Part shown: positions 11,874 through 23,233 of the stretch, in pieces
Position numbering within the stretch: position 1 is the first letter of the stretch
How the letters are laid out: the number at the start of each line of letters is the position of its first letter
Assembly: GCA_950295325.1 (NCBI GenBank)
Contig: OX485808.1
Coordinates: 42,056,527-42,120,526 of the forward strand
Source: Polytrichum commune
Lineage: Eukaryota; Streptophyta; Polytrichopsida; Polytrichales; Polytrichaceae
Length of the DNA stretch: 64,000 bases
Direction: 5' to 3'
Notes under the pieces: generated by a model
Seen by the model: only the letters and a program-made list of their open reading frames with translations
Told to the model about the DNA's origin: nothing
Database searches by the model: none
Made by a program: the position numbers and the translations under genes

Positions 11874-12801
11874 CAGTGTGTATGTTTGACAAATTTCATG
11901 TGACGTTCAACCTCAAATCCAAAGTGTCACGTGACGTTTTCAAAAACAAAAATGAATGTCAATTGACATCTACATTTTATTCCAAAATGTTACCTCAATT
12001 TTTGGCTTACACAATATTTTAGAAAACTAATATTTTGAATAATAAAAAACAAACTTGATTTGTAACAAAAAAAAATTATCAATCGAGTGTAAGTATCCTT
12101 CAGTCTCGCATGTTTCTCCGAATGTTGAAGATGGTAGCCCAATCCATTGCATCCACTTCAAGCCCACAAAGAGAAACCTGCATAAGAGCATCAAGGGTCT
12201 TCAAGTTCAACCTATTGCGCAAGTGGCTTTTGATTGCATTTTGTTTGGAAAATCCTCTCTCACAGATAGCTATACTTGATGGAATGAGTATAATTTTTTG
12301 CCAAAGTTGCATAAGTTTAGGCCAATTTGTGTGCCATTCCAAATTGCTACCACATATGCGCCAAGCCTCAAATATCGTTTTGTTCTCACACTCATGTCGA
12401 AGTGTTTCCGTAAATTCTAAGAGTTCTCCCTTACACATGTCACTCTCTTCTTCAGTGTATTGAAACATTTGCCTCGCCATGTTCCTAGTTAGTCTCGCTC
12501 TCCGATCACTGTCTTAGCTCCCAGTTACAAAGGAAATTGCAAGAGCAAAGTTGAACTTAAGTATGTGAGTGAGTGTAGGAAGTTCTCCTACTGTTATGGG
12601 TTATGTTTTCCGGATACTTGAGCTGCACTTTATAGTACTCAAGTAATACGTGTCATTTCAATTTCTAGTGTGTCAATTGACGTGTGGTTTTCTTTTTCAC
12701 AAGTCACAGTACGTATCAATTGACGTGCATTTTTTTTTTGTGCAAGTTTTCGCGTGTCAAAAGAGAAAAACTTGCAAAAACTTTGTCAAACGTATACACT
12801 G
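11874..12801 (-). mobile_element. hAT-family transposon, 928 bp, non-autonomous
   Basis: Termini CAGTGTGTATGTTTGAC and, inverted, CAGTGTATACGTTTGAC are flanked by a perfect 8-bp direct repeat, GTTGGCAC (11866-11873 and 12802-12809), the hallmark target duplication of hAT elements. It contains a C-terminal transposase fragment on the minus strand. A diverged sibling lies at about 55531-56579. Confidence 0.9.
12100..12480 (-). pseudogene. hAT transposase C-terminal fragment
   Basis: A 126-codon reading frame ends in the dimerisation region of hAT transposases: a short IPSSIAICERGFSKQNAIKS motif followed by RNRLNLKTLDALMQVSLCG. This matches the conserved CERGFS and LM-rich block of hAT proteins. 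Only the last part of a normal 600-800-residue enzyme is present; the zinc finger and the first catalytic residues are missing, so the element must be mobilised in trans. A homologous but more broken fragment is in the second copy near 55740-56060. Confidence 0.8.
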
Positions 12802-12809
12802 GTTGGCAC

Positions 12810-13440
12810 TTGCCACCTATTCTTTTAGTATCGTTATTTGAGTAGCACTTCATGATCCTCCTCCCGCCACCACATGACTCTTTCCCCAAAAAATGCAAAA
12901 ATTACCGACATTTCTCATGAGGAGCTTGCTCTCACTAATTTTGATTTTGAAGGATTTATCCTTGCCATGTGGAATCTATGAGATCCATCATTCTATTACT
13001 TTCATATTAAACAATTAACCATGTCATAAAGAATAAAGCGTTAATTGTTTAAAACAATCTTAATTTCATCAAGATTGTAATAAGAGGAGGTTGTCGTTTT
13101 AGGTTTATAGAGTTGGGGTTTTATATTAACTAGCGCACTTCAATTAAGTGATTTTTTCCCCATAATTATTTATAATTGCAAGGATCTTCCAAATATGTAC
13201 AACTTAGATCCATGTGGCTAAGGAAGGCAATCCTTCTTCACTAATTGTTTTTCTTAATATGACATAAATATTGAGTGGTATGTGTTCTAGTGTGGCTTCA
13301 AGACACTTTCCAAATAAAAAGGAAAGAAATGAAATTGTTTTAGAGTCTAGGAATCCGAAAGGCTAATGGGACTAAAACCTATAAGGTGGCATCAAATTGG
13401 CTAATATCCCTACAGTGGCAAAGTGCAATGGCCTCCATGA
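12810..13440. other. Unassigned intergenic stretch
   Basis: AT-rich sequence between the hAT element and the LINE relic, with no recognisable gene or repeat. Confidence 0.45.
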
Positions 13441-13797
13441 GATAGAGGCTAATATTAACTTGTTGGTTTAATTGAAAGAAAGACTCGAGATATCCTAATA
13501 TTAACTTCTCAAATAATGATTCAAACTTATCTTTAATGGGGTTGTATAGGGGACACTTTAGTATAAAGTGTGCCTCATATTATAAGAGCAAGATTGACAT
13601 AATTTATTATCTCTAGAGAAAGGGATAGTGGACCACCGTCCAATTTTGATGACAAGTTTGTGATTTGAGGCGCGGTAAGCGACAAAGATATTTTGTTGTG
13701 ATGATGTCAATGGTTGCCTCAAGTACAATTCACATTTATATTTTAAAAAATCCTTGAGATGTGGATAATCTACCACTAATATGATATTTAGTTTCAT
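13440..13797 (-). pseudogene. LINE-type reverse transcriptase zinc-binding tail (relic)
   Basis: Read leftward from 13797, the frame gives YRASNHKLVIKIGRW and then RDNKLCQSCSYNMRHTL. After a one-base shift it continues HFILKCPLYNPIKDKFES. The order R-x-S-x-H-x-L-x-I-x-x-GRW, C-x2-C, H-F-x-L-x-C-P-x-Y matches the zinc-binding segment after the reverse transcriptase of non-LTR retrotransposons. No polymerase domain is nearby, so this is a truncated fragment. Confidence 0.55.
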
Positions 13798-14146
13798 ATG
13801 GTATATTTATGTTACTATGGACACTTTTTGGATGACACTTCTCATGAATAAGTGAAGAGATGTTGTCATGGATGATGGATGAGTTCATCCATTGGCCAAA
13901 CCCTACCCTCTCTAGTCAACAACTTGTGATGAAACATCATCACGGATGATTGAAATTTGGATGAAAAACTACTTGGTAAGCAACGATAATCACAATACTG
14001 CAAATCTACACTCCCAGAAAAATATAACTACATGGAATGACAAATAATGTTGAGTTAACAGTTAGTGTTGGTCACACTATACTGCGGTTTACTATTAGTA
14101 TTGAGCACACAATTAGAATTGGTGACACTAAATATAATATTCAGTG
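13773..14146. mobile_element. TA-flanked MITE (CACTAAATAT family), 374 bp
   Basis: Terminal repeats are a variant of CACTAAATATGATATTTAGT, flanked by TA at 13771-13772 and 14147-14148. The body includes inverted ATCATCCATGA-type motifs shared with copies at 46760-47430 and 54135-54500. Confidence 0.6.
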
Positions 14147-14161
14147 TAGTTTCTTCCCCAA

Positions 14162-14378
14162 GAAATGGAAAGAGTGCCACTTTTTAGCACGAAAAGTCTC
14201 ACTGATATTATCAAATGCGAATTTTAAAGAATTAAGAAGAGATTGGATTTCTTGATCATTTTCCTGGTTTGCAGTGATACAGGAAAAGAGTGCCACTTTT
14301 TAGGGAGAAAAGTCTCATTGATATTATCAAATGTGAATTTTAAAGAATTTAGAAGAGATTGGATTTCTTCATCAATCT
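14162..14378 (+). repeat. Local tandem duplication, about 115-bp unit, two copies
   Basis: GAAAGAGTGCCACTTTTTAG and following sequence to AGAAGAGATTGGATTTCTT occurs at 14168 and again at about 14286 with a few changes. Confidence 0.75.
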
Positions 14379-14379
14379 A

Positions 14380-16470
14380 CCATATTTATTTTAGAATCAA
14401 AAGTCAACAAAACTAGGGAACATGTATGACCATTTAACGAGTATGAGACTCTTCACTTGATAATGAATAGGACATTCCTATAATCTAAAAGAATTGAAAA
14501 AAGTGGGTACACCCTCAATTTGAATTTGCTAACTATTTTCTCCTAATCACATATTTAATATCCTATGAGAAATGAGTTAGTTGGACAAAAAATTCACCAT
14601 TTAAGACCCATCTACCTTATAGCTTCTCAAATTCGGATTTGCTATATGTTAATGCAAACATGATTAATAGGAATAATGTTAATCCAATAAATCATAAGAA
14701 TAGTGGTAGAGTGAGTTTAGGTTAAGATATGGATATTTGTGCAATAAAGAGTGTGAAACATGAGCATTCAATGTTTATTTATTTATAAGCAACATTGTAC
14801 ATGTATATTTTTTACCTTACCCAAACTATAATGATTATTGTAATACCTTGCCAAGACAAACTTGGTACCATTAGGATTTTCCAAAACCTTGCCCAGATGA
14901 ACCTTGAACTATACTGGAACTCCTCAATTTCAACTACGAGTAAAGTGTGGCTCAGAATTTTTTTTTTTTTTTTTGGTTCAAATCGAAAAGATTCAATTGC
15001 TAAAGGTAACCAAAACAAACCACTGCGAGAAAAACGCCCCCCATGGACCCACGGGGCAGCAAGTAATAATACCCATATTGGCTCTAATCTTCCACATAAC
15101 ACTCTTAGTGGTAGTAAGGCCTTTGACACACCACGTCTTATCAAAACCATTCACAACATCAGGTTGTGTGGCTCAAAGTATGTTCAACATAAAGCAAATT
15201 ACAATATCTAAATGTGAACCAAAGATCTTTAACCTAGGCCTTTTTGTGATAAGACCCTTCACCAGTTAATATAATTTGTGCTTGTTCAATTCCTTCATTT
15301 AAGGTTCTCAATAGGAGGAGAATCCCAAGCAGTGCCTGGGAAGATTTTGGGCATACTCGGTCAAGATCCTAGTGATTATGAATCCAACCGGTTCAATGCT
15401 GACATATTCCGGTTTTGCTTTCATTCATTTGAGGTATATTCTAAAAATTCCTCTAAAATGATCGGTGATTTTCCTGAAGTCTCCAACTTCAATCGGTTAT
15501 TTCTCAAACTCAACCAATTCATATGTAACTAACCGCTGGTTCTCAATAGTTTGCAATTCTAATATACAAACGGATAATTGGTCGTGATGGTAGTTTATCA
15601 TCACACCGTTCTATGAATTTATGGAAAGGTATGGCAACCAATTAAGAAGATGTGTCAAGTGTAAAGAGTTGGGACAATGCATGCCTATATTGGTAGCCTT
15701 ACAAGCATACAACTTTCTCATTCTTGTTATGAGAGTTATGGCAACTACATGACACTACGTGAATCATGTGGTTTACCATTGTACTATGTATGTGATTTAG
15801 TATGGTAGTAAAATATGTATGGTATGTCAACCCGAACTCAATCTGCCCAAAACATTTTAAATTAATTTTGCTTCAAACTCATTAGCTAATTCTCTTTTCC
15901 TTAGAATGAATAAAACAATGTGAGGGTGTTGGTTGGATAACCACAAAGTTAGGAATATGTAGTAACGTATTCAACCTTCCAAGTGTTGGCATGTGGAAGA
16001 CTATAATATAACAATGCAAGTGACAATAGTGGCCATTATTAAGACACATATTTTAGCAAGACTTTGTTACTATGGATAAATGATGAATTTAGCCAATTTC
16101 TCATGACAATTTTAGAAAATAATTAATGATAAGTATTCATAATTTTTCATTTCCACTCAGTGTAATTTTTTGGGAGGCTATATAGTGACAACATATATGG
16201 ATGCTTACTTTCATTCTTTTAGTAAACTCTATATCTTCAGCCAAATTTTTCATTGATACCAAGGGTCCATGTATTGCAAGGAGTAAATAGGGAGATTCAC
16301 ACAATTTTAAGGACATTTAAACATCAAAATAGCCTTTTGATAGCCTTACATAATGTTAAATTTTTCCCTTCTAGTACTAGTACATGGCCTTCAAAAAATT
16401 CTCTTGGGCACATCAACTCTTTTCTTCTTCATGTTTACATAATTTACAAAAATACAAGACATTTGTGAGT
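14380..16470. other. Unassigned stretch
   Basis: Contains a T17 run near 14959 and several short ORFs (for example 14795-15211 and 15278-15532) with no recognisable domains or conserved neighbours. I see no supportable gene. Confidence 0.45.
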
Positions 16471-16479
16471 AGGTCAATC

Positions 16480-17565
16480 AACCAAAAGACTTGGGATTTT
16501 TGGACATTGTTGACTTCTTGGTAAGTTCACTATAATTTAGAATAGCCTTCATGAATTGTCATGTTGCATCAACAAGAGTGAACATATTGCACTATCATTG
16601 CATGGGTTGATAATGAATAATGTGGGCCACACTACATCAAGTATATATTGTGGCTATATCTCACTAGATAGCTTTACAATCTACAAATATGGTAGATGGT
16701 GAATCCACATTCATAAATTTTATATCATTATTCTTGAAAAGAATTGGTGATAAGACCGCACAATTACCATAGTCTGAGACCCTATCCTAAAGCTAGGAAG
16801 AACATGACTAGGTCAGACAAGCACGCTCCCATTCATGTCAATTCATAAAACAACATCTATTTTTATTTTTATTTTATACTATTCCCACATTGTGAGGCTA
16901 TTTGTATCAAGATTCAAGAACTTTAATAAGCTCTAATTGGTAGGATTATCCTATGATGGATTTTTTTGTTACATGGATTGAAAATTAATTTATCAAATGA
17001 AATCTACAAATTATAGACAAAGATTTAATCAAACCATGCACACCCAAGAACCAACACTATGTATTGCAAGTCATATAATTCATAGCCCCAAAATGTTTGA
17101 CTGAGGTGCATAGTGTTGTTTTGAGGTTCAATGTTGGGTTTGAGTAATACCCCATATGGCAACCTTGATTGTTATATGTATCCTCAACATGTACGAGGGA
17201 GTACATATTCACAACACCTATCATCAAGGAGAGTGAAAATGAATGCTTGGATAAAACCCCCGGGGTTTAACACCTAATTAACACCTTAATCAGAGTCAAA
17301 GTGTTGAATTACTCAACATGAATTATAGTTAAATTTAGAAAAATCATAGGTTTACTAATAAATCTAAATATCAAAGGTTTAACCCTAAAGGCTTCTCTAT
17401 ATATAGTATATACCTATAGGGGTAGATATGTATTGCACCACCAATGATGGGTGTTGGGAAGTGAAATCCTACATGAGGCTAGAGATTTGTAATGTCTACA
17501 TAAACTCATTCCCAAGGAAGGTGAAAACGAAATGACTTATTCTACAACCTAGAAACTACAATAAC
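16480..17565. repeat. Dispersed repeat, partner of 52840-53740 in inverted orientation
   Basis: Blocks at 16490-16530, 16600-16790 and 17410-17560 are found as reverse complements, in reversed order, at 53720-53640, 53600-53440 and 53010-52840. Shared landmarks include ACCATCTACCATA-type and GTGTTGGGAAGTGAAATC-type stretches. Probably two insertions of one non-autonomous transposon; ends not determined. Confidence 0.65.
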
Positions 17566-17572
17566 TATTGTA

Positions 17573-17758
17573 TTGAGTGTCACATACTATTTGGAGGCAC
17601 ACATGCTATATATTTATTAATGTACATTTATTTATCAAGTAAAGAAGTTTATGTTTTACAATTTCCAAACAACCACTTTGACCTTTGTTGGCAAAAAAAA
17701 AAGATATACAATACCTAGTTATAGCATTGTGTAATTCCAAATAGTAAGTGACACTCAA
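17573..17758. mobile_element. TA-flanked MITE, about 186 bp
   Basis: Ends TTGAGTGTCAC and GTGACACTCAA sit between TA dinucleotides. About 45 bp of subterminal inverted repeat includes ACTATTTGGA. Related to the element at 57378-57592. Confidence 0.65.
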
Positions 17759-17765
17759 TACACTA

Positions 17766-18220
17766 CACTAAATATGATATTTAGTGTTAGATAGACTACA
17801 TACGAACGCATACACTAAACATCACTAACCCTATGAAAGTAAGTAACATTAACCGTGAATTCAAACACTAAATTTCAACTATAGTAATATGTGGAAGTTA
17901 CATGCACGAATTTAGTGTTAGATATGAGAAAAAATTAACAATGATAAAAGAAGAATTCCAACATATCTTCTAGCATTCCAACCTATCATCTTGATATTTT
18001 TTGATGACTCATCTTGATAATTCTGATGACTCCCCGTGGAGTAGGTAAAAACCTAGAAGCTATTGAAGAGGATTGTTTCGTAGGAGAGGAGGTGGCAGTA
18101 GGGAAGGTGGCGGCGCATTCATGTCTAACACTAAATGTCAAAAATTTGAAATTTAGTGTTGAACATGATAGGGTGGTAACAACACTAAATACAATCAAAC
18201 ACTAAATATCATATTTAGTG
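17766..18220. mobile_element. TA-flanked MITE, 455 bp
   Basis: Begins CACTAAATATGATATTTAG and ends with the inverse, between TA at 17764-17765 and 18221-18222. The middle holds an extra stretch absent from the 228-bp sibling at 56755-56982. The ORF at 18014-18205 is part of this repeat. Confidence 0.7.
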
Positions 18221-18234
18221 TATTTAGTGTATTT

Positions 18235-20780
18235 TTTTCATAAAAATTTACTTTAGAAATAGCATCCAAGATTCTAACCCTCAACTTATAGGGGAATTAT
18301 TTTTACTATAGCCCTTCGAGTCATCATGGACGAGTTCAAATACATAGATGCATTGAATCCCAAACTACGCACTACTTGAATCTAGACCTAGAAACAAAAA
18401 CTAAAATAGACTTAAATTGAGTACTTCCTTGTTGTTAAAAATGACGTACTAGGTGCTTTTGACACATCTACCTAAACATAATCTCCTAAAAGCAGGACTA
18501 GATGGGACCCCCATATAGATTTGACCAAGGCCACATGGTCCAAGTCCAACCTCGCGCCGCATTCAATGCTTCCCACATGTCTAAGGTAGAAGCGTCCAAG
18601 TCCAAGCACTTAGTGATCTATTTTTGGGTCTCAAAGTGGGTGGTCGCGTACTTCAAAACGATTACCAATGTATCATTATAAGAATAAAAAAACACAATCC
18701 TTGCAATCATTCGCGAAGCCGCTTGATACGCGTGGGCCGTAGTACTCCGCGTCTTCTCTCACACAATACCGCTTCTACCGCCTTCTCTGTCCACTTGTCG
18801 TTTGGTTCACCATGATGTTTTGTGGGTTGATGTAGGGTTTTGGTTGAAGGCGACACCAAATGTCTCTGTGTGCTTCAAAAAGCAACACTTGAAGGAGGTA
18901 TGGAGATCTAACGTTTTCACTTGACTGTGGGTATGGAGTCTCTTAGGTTTTCAATTGAAGTTGAAGATTTCAGTCGGAGTCGGAGTCCTCATCCAAGTAT
19001 GTGTTGGTTGGATGGAGTGTGTTAGATTGGGGCTGCGTGACGCTTTGATGTGTGTGTTCCAACAATATATGTGGCCTTCCTGACCTAGTCTGTTAGTTTT
19101 TCAGATCTGATTTTGTGTCTTCGTAGAGTACATGAAGTGACATGTGAGGTTGTTGTTTTGGTAGACAGTTTCTTAAGTTTTGGCCCGTTGCTCTTGAGAC
19201 TTCGGACATAATTTATGTGTCACATTTGGGCGCATCTGGCACCAAAGGAACTCTATGCCGGCTCAAAATGTGCTCTTTCGCAAGATTTGTCTCTCTCCCT
19301 ATTCGGCCACGAAGCTTTACTTGGGTTATTGATATCTGTAACCATGAGATTGGAGGAGATCTGAGGAATCCGTTACTTTAAACTTGTACATCGCCACGAA
19401 GTTGTCTTGAATTTAGCACTGCTTTTAAAGTTTCCATGTTTTTGTTAATAATGATAAAACCCTTTCATGTGGTAGACTTTGTGAGTCCTATTTTTTCCCT
19501 CTTGAGTTGCAAGTGCAAGTGTGGTCATCCCTTGGCATGCTTGTAAGGCTGCGACATGGTTCTGAGGTCTTGCAAATCACTGCTAAAGCTTCAACCTTTC
19601 AATCATCAAGCTTTGAACCATTGTACTCCTTTCGAGTTATTTATTATCGGTGTCGTCATTCAAGCTACAACCTGGTCGTGTAGTTCGCCCTACCATTCTT
19701 GCGAACCTTGTAGGTGATGGAGTGAAGCAAGAAATTTTGTCAGCTGCCTCATTAAATTCAATACTTGATATGGCGGTACAATCTTCATGTAAATTTCTAA
19801 AGATGCTCCAGATTTACAGGACATTATATGTGGTTAGACGAACGGAGCTTCATCAAGCCATCTGTATCTTTAGTCTTACGTTTCTCAGGTTTCTGGATAG
19901 AAGATCCTCACAAGATTGCTCCAGAGATGCTCTATATATATATATATGTACATACGTAAATGATTGGCTTGCACTACTACATGCTAACTACCTCGGTTTT
20001 TGAGTGTAAAATAACAACCAAATCCTTCTCTTGGTTTTCTGCCATAACTAAATGTCGCTGAATTTGTTGTTGGTATGTGTAGAATCACCAACCCTCTCCA
20101 AGAGCTTCAATTTTGGTGGATTTGTAGAAACTCAATCACCAAATTTTGGCACTGCATCAAAGTGGAAGTTAGCACGCTGTGAAAATGGTACCCCTTAGGT
20201 ATCTTCCAATGTCAACATTCTTGAAAGTGTTCCATGATTTCAAGCTGAGTCTATTTTTACTTTACGGTGTTATGCCATTGAAATGTTGTCAAACTATCCT
20301 CGAGTCCATGCGAGTCTAAAATGAGATATGAAAGTGGGAATGGTAGTAATACAACTAAAATAAATACAACTAACGAGTCGATGAGTTGAAAGGTTCATAA
20401 GTGTTCACAAAAAGGGGATATCCTATTTACTCATAGTTCTTGCAATTTAGAATCAATAGATCAAATAAAACTTGAATTGCTCTGTCTCCTTCAATTATGT
20501 TCTGTATTGAATATAGGCTGATGTCTACATTTTGAACACATAGTTGAATCTCATCATTACACATGTTTTCGGTGTCTGCTTGTGATTACAAACCTTGTCA
20601 TATGTTACAAATGAAGATGGATGTCATTCTTGACAAATAGAAATTGATCTACAAATGATCACATGTGTATGAAAGAGACTTATATCATAAAGTGACTAGA
20701 ACATGTGGTGTGTTTTCATTGGGCTTGTTCATTATATGCATTCGTCACCTCTTCTAGTCTCCTAATTTTGGACTGTACCG
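18235..20780. other. Unassigned low-repeat stretch
   Basis: Moderately GC-richer near 18540-18800. Contains short ORFs (18624-18815, 19650-20003) and an (AT)n tract at about 19932-19947. No domain, splice-supported gene model or repeat family could be recognised. It could hold untranslated or promoter sequence of a host gene. Confidence 0.4.
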
Positions 20781-20932
20781 AGGTTTGGGATTTTGAAGGT
20801 AATCCAAGTGCATCAACTTGAAAAAATAATTACGTTGGGGATTCTACGACAAAACCAACATAGTTCATGGTATTTGCGCACATTGACAAGGTGGAGCATG
20901 GACATTGCTAAAAAAAATTCCTGCTCACAAGC

Positions 20933-20942
20933 GCTTTGGAAG
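20933..20942 (+). repeat. Target site duplication of the 15.4-kb MULE (left)
   Basis: GCTTTGGAAG here recurs at 36376-36385, immediately outside both terminal inverted repeats. Ten bases (or 11 counting the shared preceding C) is within the 9-11-bp range of Mutator-like elements. Confidence 0.85.
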
Positions 20943-21030
20943 GAGGGAAGCTATCTTATGAGCGATGAGCAGTGAGCGGTGAGCGGTGAGCAGTAACACA
21001 TGAGCAATGAGTAGTAACATATGAGCAATG
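20943..21030 (+). repeat. MULE terminal inverted repeat, left
   Basis: Contains GCTATCTT followed by repeated (A/G)TGAGC(A/G)(A/G) units and AGTAACA spacers. Mirrors 36305-36375. Confidence 0.85.
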
Positions 21031-21164
21031 AATCCAAATTTAGTAAAGACACACGGGTTTAGGGTACACAACCAAGTTTTTGACAAATTAATTGCATATT
21101 TTCAATTGTAAATTGCCAATATTTTAAATGAAGCAGAAGTCAAAGGGCCCTATTTCCATGGATC

Positions 21165-21330
21165 ATTTAAAACACTTTCAATCCATTGCTGGTTTTTATT
21201 ATAATAATCCAAACCAATACATGTCATTTATTGACATCCTTATACATGTAGTTACAACCAACACTTGCACAACTACTCACATTCCACAACACCAGCAAGT
21301 TGAAGTAGGTGCATAACCTCATTATACGTA
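21165..21330 (-). pseudogene. Truncated copy of the MULE transposase 3' end
   Basis: About 165 bp match 23130-23295, which spans the stop codon and last codons of the transposase gene plus its 3' flank. Shared landmarks are ACATGTCATTTATTGACAT, CACTTGCA, ACTACTCACATTC and CCAGCAAGTT. The copy lies about 1.97 kb away in the same orientation, just inside the left terminal repeat. It suggests the left end derives from a second element copy or from a rearranged repair event. Confidence 0.75.
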
Positions 21331-21454
21331 CATGTAGGTGCCATAATTGTGAGCCACTCAAACCACTCACGGGTTGAATTAAGGCCCAGAATCTACAAAA
21401 GAAAGGAAATTAGATATTAGAAATAGTCAATATGTAGGTAACTACTAGGTTTTG

Positions 21455-21655
21455 AGACATCCGCCTATGGATGCGAGTTGTGTAAGAGACTGGTATTAGG
21501 TCTGGATCAACCCGGGTTCGAATCCGGTTGGTTACATTGACTGGTGCTATCCCAAATTGAGCTAGTGATAAAGCAGGAATAATCTATAGGCGGATACCAA
21601 GAAGACGTTACTACGCGGATGTGCGTAGAATCTTCTCAATTTTATTTTATTTTTA
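21455..21655 (+). mobile_element. tRNA-derived SINE candidate
   Basis: GGGTTCGAATCC at about 21510-21521 fits the RNA polymerase III B box (GGTTCGANNCC). A weaker A-box-like GCGAGTTGTG lies about 35 bp upstream, and the element ends in a T-rich tail (TTTTATTTTATTTTTAG). CATCCGCCTAT near the start is repeated inverted (ATAGGCGGAT) near 21588. No gene overlaps it. Confidence 0.5.
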
Positions 21656-21694
21656 GAAACTTTTTATTTTTTATCCTTGTGAATCAATCAAACT

Positions 21695-23075
21695 TGTGAG
21701 CTAGGATCACCCCCACCCTTAACTGCGTCGTAATGCAGGTGGGGGATCACCCTTTCACAGTTTGTAACATGCCCACCTCCAATGGTGGTCCTTTCCACCT
21801 CTAGGTGACCCTTAATAATGAATAACCGTTTACTTTATTACTAATACTCATGTGTGTCATAACACGAACGTGAGAATCAACACATTAAGTCACACATTAG
21901 TTTTTCACCTAAATTCCTAGCTTAACTATCACCCTTCACTACTTCACTAATATTACTGCCTTAGCTTAACTTGGTTAATCCAGCTTAGTTCTCAGTTGGC
22001 CGTTGTCCTTTCATGCCCTTGGGCCTAATCACAACCAGCTCCTGGCCTCTTAGACCAACCCCGTTACCGGCCCTGTTACCGGCCATGTTACCAGTCGTGG
22101 CTAGGCTGATCCCTTGCACCCTTCCTACCACACGCGGCTCTCGCCTATCTGGTCTGAGCACCCTTCCCCTGTGCTCACAACTGTTGAGACCCCAGCCACA
22201 GCTCTCGGCCATGCAGCCATCAATTCGCATTTGTGCAACCTCCTCTCTGTGCTGATTCACCATTTAAATGAGGCTTGTGGCCTGGGCTCTTCCCCGCTCA
22301 ATTTTGATCATTCTTCACATTAGTCATGTTGTAGTGCCCTCAGAACCATTTGGTTCAAACAATGTTGGTCGCAAAGTGTGGAATTCACCTTCTCTTTTCC
22401 AGCTCACCCCTGCATTGCGGCATTGTGCCAAGTTCTTTTTGGAAAGCCGAGGCCTCCAGGCATTCAAATTCAAACAATGCCTATCCCAGCTGCGCCCTCG
22501 GCAACCTCTATCATTTGCTCCAGCTTAGCCTCCAGCCTCCAGCCTCCTTCCCCTCCTTGGCATAGCACTTCCTCCTCATTCTCGGCGGCACCCACCTAGC
22601 TCCCTACTAACTCCTCCAGCATCCATCACCAGCCTCGCATTCGGCAGCGCCTTACTCCTCGGCGGTAGCGTCCCCCTCCCCCTGTTAGCTTGTTTGTTTG
22701 AGAGAGAGCTCAGTTGTGAGAGTGGCGGCCTCAATCGCGCCTGTCCGAGTCCCTGGATCCGCACTTTACTAGGGTGCAGTGGCACCTGCCTAATTCGAAC
22801 AGTTCCCAAGCATTTTCAAGTCACATAAACCCCAGGCTTACAAGGCCTAAGGTCTAAGCCTAAGAACCACCTTAATCACCTCCTAGTCAATTCCCTTACA
22901 CCTGCTCTCATTATTCAAACACTGAGTACTAACCTCCTATCCCTAGGGTTAATTCTAACACAACTCCAATCCTCCACACTTTTTATGTTTTAATTAATTG
23001 ATGAAAACTCCAAACCTAAGTTTTAATGTGTTTTTCAGCTTGAGAACACATGTGGCCACAGAGTTTGGGCTCACA
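21695..23075 (+). mobile_element. Solo LTR-type element, family A, 1381 bp
   Basis: Starts TGTGAGCTAGG, shares the CCACCCTTAA motif of the family near its start and ends AGTTTGGGCTCACA. Flanks are AAACT (21690-21694) and AAACC (23076-23080), a 5-bp duplication with one mismatch. It is inserted just downstream of the transposase gene inside the MULE. The ORFs in it on both strands have no domain content. Confidence 0.7.
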
Positions 23076-23233
23076 AAACCGCTCACGGTTGGGTCGTAAT
23101 CTAAATAGAAATGAAGTTACTAAATCATTGAAATACTTTCAGTCCATTGCTAATTTTTATTATAATAATTCAAACCAAAACATGTCATTTATTGACATTC
23201 AAATATATGTTGCTTAATAGAACACTTGCAATA

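Noticed and set aside
14956-14974. T17 tract as a retroposon poly(A) tail on the minus strand
   Set aside because: No target duplication or retroposon body was recognisable next to it.
19650-20003. 117-codon ORF as a host gene
   Set aside because: No domain recognised and it ends in an (AT)n microsatellite translation; left as unassigned.
21985-22809. Cluster of overlapping ORFs on both strands
   Set aside because: GC-rich interior of the family A LTR; proline/serine-rich translations without homology signals.
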